Part shown: positions 32,483 to 39,878 of the stretch, piece by piece
How the letters are laid out: each line of letters opens with the position of its first letter
Position numbering within the stretch: the stretch's first letter is position 1
Assembly (NCBI GenBank): GCA_945920185.1
Contig: CAMEJP010000015.1
Span: 1 to 41,528, forward strand
Reading direction: 5' to 3'
From: an uncultured Eubacterium sp.
GTDB lineage: Bacteria > Bacillota > Clostridia > Lachnospirales > Lachnospiraceae
DNA: 41,528 nt
Notes under the pieces: model-generated
Told to the model about the DNA's origin: nothing
What the model saw: the letters and a program-made list of their open reading frames with translations, nothing else
Database searches by the model: none
Made by a program: the position numbers and the translations under genes

Positions 32483-33055
32483 CTATACGGTAACTTCAAG
32501 TTCCTGCATAGCTTCCTGTTTAAAGTCTTCAACTATCTCCTGTCTTATAACAGGCAGCTCGTCAAGTGACTGCACTCCGAACACACGCAAAAACTCAGTC
32601 GTAGTTCCAAACAGCATAGGACGTCCCGGAGCGTCAAGCCTTCCACACTCCTCCACCAGTCCAAACTCAACAAGCCTGTTAACTGCATGGTCAGAGCTTA
32701 CTCCTCTGATTTTTTCAACCTCCAGCTTTGTTATAGGCTGCTTGTAGGCAATGATAGACAAGGTTTCCAAAAGCACATCCGTAAGCTGATACTTTTTAGG
32801 TGCCTTCGCCACTTTTATCAGATTTTCATAGTATTCCTTCTTGGTGCACATTTGATACGCACCGTCAAGCTCTATTATGATTACTCCGCGATTACTGTTT
32901 TCATACTTTTCCATCATTGACGCCATAATTATTCTTACGGTCATCACGTCCAAATCAGTGGCAAGAGCCAGCTTTTCAGCCTCCACTGCCTCGCCCATAG
33001 TAAACAGCACCGCTTCAATTATTGCTTCGTATTGTTCCTGTTCCTTTAGTTCCAA
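32483..33055 (-). CDS. scpB: Segregation and condensation protein B
   Basis: Kleisin-partner subunit of the SMC-ScpAB condensin. The 190-residue protein has two winged-helix domains: EAIIEAVLFTMGEAVEAEKL at the N-terminus and QLTDVLLETLSIIAYKQPIT followed by LEVEKIRGVSSDHAVNRLVE, the latter being the ScpB signature, then GRPMLFGTTTEFLRVFG. The start is a TTG overlapping the last codons of scpA by 10 bases, with AAGGTGAG upstream; no better-placed ATG exists. The overlap implies translational coupling, suited to a fixed ScpA:ScpB ratio. Confidence 0.94.
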   Translation of the reverse strand: MELKEQEQYEAIIEAVLFTMGEAVEAEKLALATDLDVMTVRIIMASMMEKYENSNRGVIIIELDGAYQMCTKKEYYENLIKVAKAPKKYQLTDVLLETLSIIAYKQPITKLEVEKIRGVSSDHAVNRLVEFGLVEECGRLDAPGRPMLFGTTTEFLRVFGVQSLDELPVIRQEIVEDFKQEAMQELEVTV

Positions 33056-33843
33056 GCCTTCTCACCTTCCTTGAATATATCATCAGCATTTGCACTGACA
33101 TCCGTTCTTTTTGTTATCAGTATGTCATCAAATGTCTTTTCCTGTTCTACTGCTATATAGCCAATCTTTATAAGCTCCAGTATTACAAGAAACGTAACTA
33201 TCACATGCATTTTGCCTGTTCCCTTCAAAAGGAGCTTTCTAAAGCTTGTACTCTCATTTTCATCAATAATTCGGCGCACATTTGACATCTGCTCCTCCAT
33301 ATTGACTTCTTCTTTTTCAATCCTGCCGAACTTACTTCTGACAGGGTCAATCTTGTCCTCCTGACGTTTTACGCACTCGTTGAAAATGTCATTAAGCTTT
33401 TTCAGCGTAACATCCTCAAGAAGTTCGTAAGGATTAGGCGGGACTTTGTATTCTTCCACTTCACAAGGTATGGTAGCCGGCTTATAAAGCGAACGCTGTG
33501 CGTCCACCTGTCTGTCGCGAAGCTCATAAGACATATATTTGTACATCTTGTATTCAAGAAGCCTTTCCACAAGCTCTGCTCTTGGGTCTTCTTCCTCTCC
33601 TTCCTCATTTACCTCCTTAGGAAGAAGCATCCTCGCTTTAATGTCAAGCAAAGTAGCCGCCATAACAAGAAATTCGCTTATGGTATCTAGGTCAGTCTTG
33701 TCCATGGCATTCACATATTCTAAATACTGCTCGGTAATGAGCACTATCGGAATATCGTATATATTTATTTTATTCTTATCTATAAGATGTAGCAAAAGGT
33801 CGAGCGGGCCTTCAAACGCCTGCAGTTTAACCGACAATAACAT
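33046..33843 (-). CDS. scpA: Segregation and condensation protein A
   Basis: Kleisin subunit that bridges the two SMC heads. The 265-residue protein starts near SVKLQAFEGPLDLLLHLIDK, the family N-terminus, and has TISEFLVMAATLLDIKARML and a C-terminal winged helix (GTGKMHVIVTFLVILELIKI and GYIAVEQEKTFDDI). The middle is a charged linker. The ATG at 33841-33843 has TGGAG about 10 bases upstream; a TTG at 33864, overlapping the phosphoesterase stop, is an alternative adding seven residues. It overlaps scpB. The smc gene is not in the window. Confidence 0.94.
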   Translation of the reverse strand: MLLSVKLQAFEGPLDLLLHLIDKNKINIYDIPIVLITEQYLEYVNAMDKTDLDTISEFLVMAATLLDIKARMLLPKEVNEEGEEEDPRAELVERLLEYKMYKYMSYELRDRQVDAQRSLYKPATIPCEVEEYKVPPNPYELLEDVTLKKLNDIFNECVKRQEDKIDPVRSKFGRIEKEEVNMEEQMSNVRRIIDENESTSFRKLLLKGTGKMHVIVTFLVILELIKIGYIAVEQEKTFDDILITKRTDVSANADDIFKEGEKAWN

Positions 33844-33860
33844 ATAACACTGACTCCATT

Positions 33861-34652
33861 TCAAAATCTCACCGCTACTATTTCCGGCGGATTAAACATT
33901 CTGATTTTTAATGTATGGGCTCCAAGTCCGCCCGTAAGAAGCATGGTTGCATTTCCCGACGTAAATCTGCCGTAGTCATACTTAGGGAAAAATCTTATGT
34001 CCGGTGACAGCACTCCGCCCAAAATCGGCAGCCTCACCAATCCGCCATGAACATGACCCGACAGAACCAAATCCGCACCGTACTGCGCATAGCTTTCAAA
34101 ATATCTGGGATTGTGGGCTATGAGTATCTCATAAGACTCCTTGCTTGCATGTCCCACTTTTTTACTTATATATCCGGCAGGCATATCGATTCTGCCGAAT
34201 CTCTTGTAAAAACGTCTGTCAATCTCGATGCCTCGAACATTTATGTGTTCACCGCCCCGCCGTATAACGGCAGTTTCATTTTCAAGACGTATAATATTCT
34301 TATGTGTAGTATGTTCCAAAAACTCCCTGTACATACTGCCATATGTTTTCGGATATATCTTAAGCCTGTACTCGTGATTGCCGTATCCGTAATACACCGT
34401 ATACTTATCAGCCAAAGCCTTTATAAACCTGTATGCTCTGCTGTTATCCTTTCCGGGAACTGCAACCACCATATCTCCTGCAAGCATTATACAGTCAGGA
34501 TGGATTTCATCTATCATTTCCAGCACTGCCTCGTCACAGATACCATACTCATTGTTATGGTAGTCGGCAATCATAACAAAAGAATAACCTTTCCAGACAT
34601 CCGAAAGCTTATTACTTTTTACACTATATTCAGCTAACCTGACCTTCTTCAT
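33861..34652 (-). CDS. Calcineurin-like metallophosphoesterase (YkuE/YaeI-like)
   Basis: The 263-residue protein carries the five metallophosphoesterase motifs in order: MIADYHNNEYG (Asp-x-His), MLAGDMV, YGNHEYRL, LIAHNPRYF and LSGHVHGG. There is no signal peptide or membrane helix, so it is cytoplasmic or peripheral. The layout resembles YkuE-type enzymes, some of which act on cell-wall or nucleotide phosphates, but the substrate is unknown. It is first in the operon with scpA, scpB, M18 peptidase, prmA, rsmE, nifS and thiI, and divergent from the yihY-like gene. Confidence 0.85.
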   Translation of the reverse strand: MKKVRLAEYSVKSNKLSDVWKGYSFVMIADYHNNEYGICDEAVLEMIDEIHPDCIMLAGDMVVAVPGKDNSRAYRFIKALADKYTVYYGYGNHEYRLKIYPKTYGSMYREFLEHTTHKNIIRLENETAVIRRGGEHINVRGIEIDRRFYKRFGRIDMPAGYISKKVGHASKESYEILIAHNPRYFESYAQYGADLVLSGHVHGGLVRLPILGGVLSPDIRFFPKYDYGRFTSGNATMLLTGGLGAHTLKIRMFNPPEIVAVRF

Positions 34653-34710
34653 TGTACACCTGCTTCACACTTATTCAATCTATTATACAACGTATTTTCA
34701 AAAAATACAA

Positions 34711-34739
34711 TTGATATTGTTTAGATTTTAGAATATAAT
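34711..34739 (+). promoter_or_regulatory. Promoter for the yihY-like gene
   Basis: TTGATA (34711-34716) and TATAAT (34734-34739), spacer 17 bases, 16 bases before the start codon, so the leader is very short (about 10 bases). Confidence 0.7.
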
Positions 34740-34755
34740 ACATATGGAGGTATAT

Positions 34756-35604
34756 ATGCAACAGCTTATTTTTATTATTTTACGTTTCAAAGAATTTTTC
34801 AATGAGTTCAACAAAGATAAACTGAGAATATACTCTGCTCAGGCATCTTTTTTTGTTATCCTGAGCTTTGTCCCTTTTCTCATTTTGCTGCTCACTCTTG
34901 TACAGTTTACTCCTCTTACGGAGTTGCAGTTGATTACTATGATAAATGACCTGGCTCCTTCACAACTTCGTTCCATACTGACGGACTTTATAGAAGAAAT
35001 GTATACTTCTTCCTCACTGGCATTGATTTCCACCACTGCCATAGCTGCCATATGGGCCGCAAGTAAGGCATTTGCTTCCATAATGGAAGGATTTAATTCC
35101 ATATTTCACGTTCACGAGACAAGAAATTATATGACAATACGAATACTTTCGGTATTCTATACGGCAGCATTCATTATTCTTATCATACTAAGCCTTTCGC
35201 TGCTTGTATTCGGAAATCAACTTTTAAAAATACTTAAGCATACGCTTCCGTGGGTTTACGGTTTTCTTTCACTGATACTTGATTTTAAACTTATATATGC
35301 TTTGGGTATATTGACGCTTTTCTTTATGTTTTTGTTCAAATATATACCTAACCGAAAAACGTCTCTTATAAAGGAGCTTCCCGGAGCACTGTTTTCAGCC
35401 GTAGGCTGGATGGGATTTTCATACATTTATTCTCTGTATGTTGACTATTCCGACAGATTTTCAAAGCTGTACGGAAGTCTTGCATCCTTAGCCTTTGCCA
35501 TGCTTTGGCTTTACATCTGTATGTATATTTTGTTCATAGGTGCTGAAATCAGCAAGTTTCGGGCCGGACATATCATAACTTTAAAGCAAGATGACCCTGA
35601 CTAA
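34756..35604 (+). CDS. YihY/BrkB-family inner membrane protein
   Basis: Polytopic membrane protein of 282 residues with about six helices, of the family once misnamed RNase BN. Family marks are the early KLRIYSAQASFFVILSFVPF, the soluble turn with SSSLALISTTAIAAIWAASK, FASIMEGFNSIFHVHETRNY, and PGALFSAVGWMGFSYIYSLY with the final YGSLASLAFAMLWLYICMYI. The ATG at 34756 with GGAGG five bases upstream is preferred over one at 34744. Its function is not known. It ends by overlapping the convergent spoIID-type gene by 4 bases. Confidence 0.88.
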   Translation: MQQLIFIILRFKEFFNEFNKDKLRIYSAQASFFVILSFVPFLILLLTLVQFTPLTELQLITMINDLAPSQLRSILTDFIEEMYTSSSLALISTTAIAAIWAASKAFASIMEGFNSIFHVHETRNYMTIRILSVFYTAAFIILIILSLSLLVFGNQLLKILKHTLPWVYGFLSLILDFKLIYALGILTLFFMFLFKYIPNRKTSLIKELPGALFSAVGWMGFSYIYSLYVDYSDRFSKLYGSLASLAFAMLWLYICMYILFIGAEISKFRAGHIITLKQDDPD

Positions 35605-37295
35605 TAAATACCCGTAATATTTGAATTATCAAAGAAGAAATACAGTATCTCATCGTATTTCTTCTTTCTTTTTGCCATTTCATTTGCGCCATTCTGACTC
35701 ATTCCGGCACCGTGCCCCAGTCCTCCTCCTATTATTGTAAGCTTTCCTGTCTCACCGCTGTCCTTCAGCACAAAAAATGCGCTTGGCAAAATACTTGTGG
35801 AAGACGTGCTTTGATTTTTGGTAATTATCTGAGAAATGTTTCCGCCAAGAAGTGTTCGTATGGAGTACTGTGAAGACACTATCTCCTTTCCCTTTGTTCC
35901 TATTACGGTAAGTTCTGTGGCACACCCGCTTTCAAGCCTTTTGCTAACCTGAACGGATGTGACATCCCCTATATTTAGTTTTTTCGCAAGTTCAGACAAA
36001 TCTATGGTTCCGCTCCAACGGTAATAAGAATATGAATAATCATAATCACTTTCATTTTCACATGTTATGAAAGCTTCAAAGGCACTGTTTTCGCTCATAT
36101 TTACCTGCTTTTTTTCGTCATTTATGCTGTGTGCGGTAAGCGTATCAGCATCAGAAGCCGCCACGCCCCATACACTCTCCTCTGCACCATATCCGCACGA
36201 AGTGGAATAATAATTTATATTTGCAAGAGCCTCACCGTTTTTTAATATCATTCCGAAGGTTTCAAGTATAGCCTCGTTTGTAGCCTCATTATCCTTGACA
36301 TTGTTGTACACCTGATACGAAACACTGTCATCAAGATGTGCTCCGTACTCCTTGAGTCCGGCATTCAAAATATGTGCGTAAGCATAAGTTCTTGCACATA
36401 TTGCCTGAGCCTTAAGTGCCTCCTTCGCATATGTATAAGGCATTTCGCTTGGCACAACATATTTCAGATAATTTTCAAGAGGCAGTTCATTTACAACCAC
36501 CAGACCCTCATTATGCCTTGACACCTCCAAAATCCCCTCATATCTTATTCCGTCGCTGTTTCGTTTTACGTCCGGAAGGCTTATCGGGGCGTCATTATAT
36601 CCCTTTATGACTATCTTGTCCGTATCCTTATAATCTTTGCAGTCTATAACAATTTTTTCGCCTGCCTTATACTCCCTAATCAAATCATTTATCGATACAA
36701 AAAACTTATCTTCGCAGGTAACCGTAAGACTTTGGTGAAACGTACTCTCGTAATTTCCTGTCTTTATCAGAACCCTTATGGTATCCGGAACAAGCTTTTT
36801 AGTTATAACGATTGCAGCTACTTTTCCGTCTGCCACAAAATATTTGTAGCAGTCATAACCTATGTATATATCTTTTTTGTCTATGCTTTTTATGTTGTCA
36901 TATTCTGAATACAATTTCACTTTATCCTCCAAAGGCACTTTACCGTAACGGTCTACCTCAACATAATCTTCTCCAATTGCCAAAAGTTTTCCGCTTATAT
37001 ATTCGCCCTTCACTGCCATTTTGATAACCCTGTCACCGATGCAGGTTATGTCTGCCACCACTGACGCATAACTTTTATCCGTTTTTGATATTTCAAATTC
37101 TACATACTTGCCCTCATAATATCCATACAGCCTATTTTTATCGCAGTATATGACAAAAATGTTATTGTACTTCGTTTCCTTTTCCTTCTTTTCCTTTTTA
37201 CCTGCCAACATATTTATCAATATCACCACAACTGCCATAAATAATGCCAGTCCGATAAACAGATATATTCTTTTTCGCTTCATTCTTCTTTTCAA
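35601..37295 (-). CDS. SpoIID/LytB-domain protein, large form
   Basis: The 564-residue protein has a basic N-terminus (KRRMKRKRIY), one membrane helix (about 10-30), a long strand-rich extracytoplasmic region of about 210 residues with no recognised domain, then the SpoIID domain from about 245: ELPLENYLKYVVPSEMPYTY, EALKAQAICARTYAYAHI, NINYYSTSCGYGAEESVWG and the C-terminal GGGLGHGAGMSQNGANEMAK. SpoIID is a lytic transglycosylase that cleaves peptidoglycan stripped by SpoIIP in engulfment. True SpoIID proteins are about 340 residues, so this may be a vegetative SpoIID-like wall enzyme. The start is a TTG with GGGGGAG eight bases upstream; an ATG four codons on is possible. Confidence 0.85.
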   Translation of the reverse strand: MKRRMKRKRIYLFIGLALFMAVVVILINMLAGKKEKKEKETKYNNIFVIYCDKNRLYGYYEGKYVEFEISKTDKSYASVVADITCIGDRVIKMAVKGEYISGKLLAIGEDYVEVDRYGKVPLEDKVKLYSEYDNIKSIDKKDIYIGYDCYKYFVADGKVAAIVITKKLVPDTIRVLIKTGNYESTFHQSLTVTCEDKFFVSINDLIREYKAGEKIVIDCKDYKDTDKIVIKGYNDAPISLPDVKRNSDGIRYEGILEVSRHNEGLVVVNELPLENYLKYVVPSEMPYTYAKEALKAQAICARTYAYAHILNAGLKEYGAHLDDSVSYQVYNNVKDNEATNEAILETFGMILKNGEALANINYYSTSCGYGAEESVWGVAASDADTLTAHSINDEKKQVNMSENSAFEAFITCENESDYDYSYSYYRWSGTIDLSELAKKLNIGDVTSVQVSKRLESGCATELTVIGTKGKEIVSSQYSIRTLLGGNISQIITKNQSTSSTSILPSAFFVLKDSGETGKLTIIGGGLGHGAGMSQNGANEMAKRKKKYDEILYFFFDNSNITGIY

Positions 37296-37376
37296 GCCAT
37301 TCTCTCCCCCTGCATTTCTACATTTTATCTTTCTTTCATTATATTAGCTTGTTCAAAAATTATGACTCCGTCAATC

Positions 37377-37406
37377 AAAAAAGCAGACCCTAAGGTCTGC
37401 TTTTTT
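37377..37406 (-). terminator. Terminator of the 6S-like RNA
   Basis: A 13-bp perfect stem (AAAAAAGCAGACC with GGTCTGCTTTTTT) and a four-base loop. It is symmetrical, but the RNA promoter upstream makes the minus strand its functional direction; it also insulates the spoIID-type gene. Confidence 0.9.
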
Positions 37407-37599
37407 AAAATACCCAAAATGCCGGTTCTTACATTTTGACGCCTAGCATATGCTAGGTGGGTAACCGCATATATACCGCTGTCTTCCACTAGACAAGGAG
37501 GCCTGACATTAGCATATAGATATAGGAATCCCTTATAATTGTTGTAGGTTCAAAATAGTAAGATTATCGAACATCCCAGGAAAAATCCTAATTTATTAT
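37407..37599 (-). ncRNA. ssrS: 6S RNA-like structured RNA
   Basis: A non-coding transcript of about 190-220 bases between a consensus promoter (37606-37634) and a strong terminator. It folds as one long rod: CCTGGGATGTT (37570-37580) pairs with GGCATTTTGGG (37413-37423) over 11 positions including G-U pairs; then CTTAC (37558-37562) with GTAAG (37428-37432), TTTTGA (37550-37555) with TCAAAA (37434-37439) and CCTA (37545-37548) with TAGG (37442-37445); then a large central region and an apical TGTCT-N6-AGACA hairpin near 37478-37493. The closing-stem sequence GATGTTCG followed by TTGAACC resembles 6S RNA, which binds sigma-A RNA polymerase. A perfect hairpin CCTAGCAT-ATGCTAGG (37442-37457) competes with the rod. 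The name is inference from structure and motif; no reading frame is present. Confidence 0.7.
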
Positions 37600-37605
37600 A
37601 TTGAT

Positions 37606-37634
37606 AGTATACCGCAAAAATGACAAAATATCAA
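37606..37634 (-). promoter_or_regulatory. Promoter of the 6S-like RNA
   Basis: TTGATA (37629-37634) and TATACT (37606-37611) on the minus strand, spacer 17 bases. The -35 lies six bases past the floT stop codon, and floT has no terminator of its own before it. Confidence 0.75.
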
Positions 37635-37640
37635 TTATTT

Positions 37641-39152
37641 TCATTGATTTTCTTGTGAATTTTTATTGTCCACTTCAGTATAGTCCTGTGTGTCATTTTT
37701 TTGCGTATCAGTCTTTGCTTTAAGCATATCCGTAAGGTTTATTCCCGATATAGCCTCCACCGTTTCAGGGAGCTGGCTTATGATATCGTTAATGTAACCT
37801 GTAACCTTGGCTGCACCGTTTCTTGTACCGTTGCCTTCGCCGTTATCAACTATAACAATCTTCTCGGTCTTAGAAAGCGGCATGGCTACTGACTGTGCAA
37901 TCTCCGGAAGTTTTTCAATAATCATCTGAGTGACAGCCGCCTCATTATAGAGCTTGTAAGCTTCTGCCTTCTTCTCCATGGTTTCAGCCTCAGCCTTACC
38001 TTTTGCCCTGATGGCTTCAGCCTCTGCTTCACCGGTAATCCTTATGGACTCAGCTTCTGCCTCTGCCTTAATCTTAATTGCCTGTGCCGCTACCTCAGCT
38101 TCCTGCAAGAGTGCATATCGCTTCGCATCGGCCTCTTTTTCCATTTTAAATTTATTGGCTTCTGCCTGAATTTCAGTTCTGTACTTTTCTGCGTCTGCCT
38201 GCTTTTTAACTGTGGCTTCAAGTTCACGCTCCCTGCGCTGTGCTTCCTGAGCCTGAACCTCTGTCTCACGCTCTTTCTTCGTAATCTCTACCATCATAGC
38301 GGTTTCGGTTACCTGCTTAGCCACCACGTTTTTCTCAATCTCATATGCCAAATCGGCTTTAGCTCTTGCAGTCTCCTGCTCTTCCCTGTATGACTGAACC
38401 TTAAGTTCTTTTGTCTTATTTGCTTCAGCTACCTGTGTAGAAGCAAGTATCTGTGCTTCAGAACCTTCACGTTCAGCCTGTGCGGTCTTAATTCTTGTTT
38501 CCTTCTGTGCCTCTGCCTCAGCTATGGCTGCATTTTTCTTAACCTCAGCTATCCTTGGCTTTCCGAGTGCGTCAAGATATCCGTTCTTATCAGAAATATC
38601 TCTGATGGTAAACGCTTTAAGCTCCAGACCCATGCTGGCAAGACCTACGGCTGCAACCTCCTGTACCTGTGAAGCAAATTTTTCTCTGTCCTTATAGATT
38701 TCCTCAACAGTCATCTTTGAGATAATCTCACGGAGCTTACCTTCCAACACATCCTTTGCAGTGTCCTTGATAACCTCAATCGTCTGATTTTCTCTGCCTG
38801 TGTTAAACTGCTCAATGGCATTAAGTATGCTTTCCTTGTCGCTCTTGACTTTGATGACAGCCACACCGTCGGCTCTGATGTCAACACCCTGCTCGGTACG
38901 TGCTCCGTCAGTTCTCACTTCAATTTTCATATTTTCAAGTGAAATCCTGTCCGCACGCTCGAGAAGCGGTATAACAAAGCCACCGCCGCCGGAAATAACC
39001 CTCTTTTTAAGACCTGTAACGACAAGCGCCTTATCCTGTGGTACTCTCTTTCTCATGGTAGCCACTGACAACAACAGTAATAATATTACCGCAACTATAA
39101 TAGCAGCAATAACAAGTGTTGACGTTGAAAATGGTAATTCTGCCAATATCAT
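37641..39152 (-). CDS. floT: Flotillin family protein FloT
   Basis: Membrane scaffold of functional membrane microdomains. The 503-residue protein has an N-terminal membrane helix (about 10-32), an SPFH/PHB domain (about 35-200, starting PQDKALVVTGLKKRVISGGG and with QVQEVAAVGLASMGLELKAF), then a long Ala/Glu-rich coiled-coil flotillin region with repeated EAE motifs such as AEAEAESIRITGEAEAEAIR, and a C-terminal MPLSKTEKIVIVDNG part. The last 30 residues are polar and asparagine/glutamine-rich. CGGAG precedes the ATG. The gene follows nfeD by 84 bases, the usual NfeD-flotillin pair (Bacillus yuaF-floT). Confidence 0.93.
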   Translation of the reverse strand: MILAELPFSTSTLVIAAIIVAVILLLLLSVATMRKRVPQDKALVVTGLKKRVISGGGGFVIPLLERADRISLENMKIEVRTDGARTEQGVDIRADGVAVIKVKSDKESILNAIEQFNTGRENQTIEVIKDTAKDVLEGKLREIISKMTVEEIYKDREKFASQVQEVAAVGLASMGLELKAFTIRDISDKNGYLDALGKPRIAEVKKNAAIAEAEAQKETRIKTAQAEREGSEAQILASTQVAEANKTKELKVQSYREEQETARAKADLAYEIEKNVVAKQVTETAMMVEITKKERETEVQAQEAQRRERELEATVKKQADAEKYRTEIQAEANKFKMEKEADAKRYALLQEAEVAAQAIKIKAEAEAESIRITGEAEAEAIRAKGKAEAETMEKKAEAYKLYNEAAVTQMIIEKLPEIAQSVAMPLSKTEKIVIVDNGEGNGTRNGAAKVTGYINDIISQLPETVEAISGINLTDMLKAKTDTQKNDTQDYTEVDNKNSQENQ

Positions 39153-39236
39153 ATCTTTCTCCGTTTCTGCACGCGCTTTTGTATTTTTTCTGCATCAGTG
39201 CCGCGCATGCGGGCAAATGATAACAAGCGGTATATG

Positions 39237-39791
39237 TTACTCTTTGTCTTTTGATTCAACATAAAACACATCATCCTCTATTCGTCTTATGATAACTTCC
39301 GAACCTCTTTCAACAGCCTTTCCATCCACGGATTTAGCCGGAGTTGTATAGCTGTTAGACTCAACAACATATCTTATTTCGCCAAATCCGTTCTCCATAA
39401 TCGTTTCATTGACTATGGCAGTCATACCGATGCAGTCCTGTCTTGACCTTGCACTGGTATACTGGTGCTTTTTAAGCGGAAGTATCACAAACTTGTTGAT
39501 GATAAATGCCACCACAAGTCCTGAAACAAACGCAATAAGAGAAATATGTACAATGTTCATATTCGGTTTTTCAATTGTAAGTATCTTACCTATACCGCCA
39601 AATACCGTAATCAATATTAAGTATACTGTGGGACTTAGAGGAATTATGCCTGTATCAAGCATATCAAAATCGACATCTCCGTCAAAATCTATTCCGTCAA
39701 AGCCTGCAATATCAAGTATATGTCCCAGCACAAAGGATACTACCGCCAAAATCACTCCTACCAGAAAGCATACTTCAAATACTTTTACCAT
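39237..39791 (-). CDS. NfeD-like membrane protein
   Basis: Partner of flotillin, 184 residues. It has an N-terminal membrane helix (about 5-27), a short acidic stretch rich in Asp (GFDGIDFDGDVDFDMLDTG), two more helices (about 50-70 and 80-105) and a C-terminal soluble OB-like domain (QDCIGMTAIVNETIMENGFG, then EVIIRRIEDDVFYVE). This is the short NfeD form without the protease domain, like Bacillus YuaF. The ATG at 39789-39791 has AAGGAGG seven bases upstream; a longer open frame upstream is unsupported. Confidence 0.88.
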   Translation of the reverse strand: MVKVFEVCFLVGVILAVVSFVLGHILDIAGFDGIDFDGDVDFDMLDTGIIPLSPTVYLILITVFGGIGKILTIEKPNMNIVHISLIAFVSGLVVAFIINKFVILPLKKHQYTSARSRQDCIGMTAIVNETIMENGFGEIRYVVESNSYTTPAKSVDGKAVERGSEVIIRRIEDDVFYVESKDKE

Positions 39792-39814
39792 TGACAAACC
39801 TCCTTGTGTTTTGT

Positions 39815-39852
39815 AAAAATGAGCCTTAACTGTAACAACAATCAAGGCCCAT
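39815..39852 (-). terminator. Terminator of pckA
   Basis: ATGGGCCTT (39844-39852 on minus) pairs with AAGGCTCAT (39819-39827) with one G-U pair and is followed by TTTTTAC. It parts pckA from nfeD. Confidence 0.75.
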
Positions 39853-39878
39853 ATTACAATTCATTCTATTTACAATTA

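Noticed and set aside
34047..34637. Plus-strand open frame of 196 codons opposite the metallophosphoesterase
   Set aside because: Antisense to a gene with all five catalytic motifs; composition and lack of start signals mark it as a shadow.
37500..37599. 6S-like RNA read on the plus strand
   Set aside because: The only consensus promoter flanking it is on the minus strand, and the terminator T-run is at the correct end for minus.
38000..38520. Repetitive sequence in floT as a DNA repeat element
   Set aside because: The repetition is the Ala/Glu coiled-coil coding pattern of flotillin.
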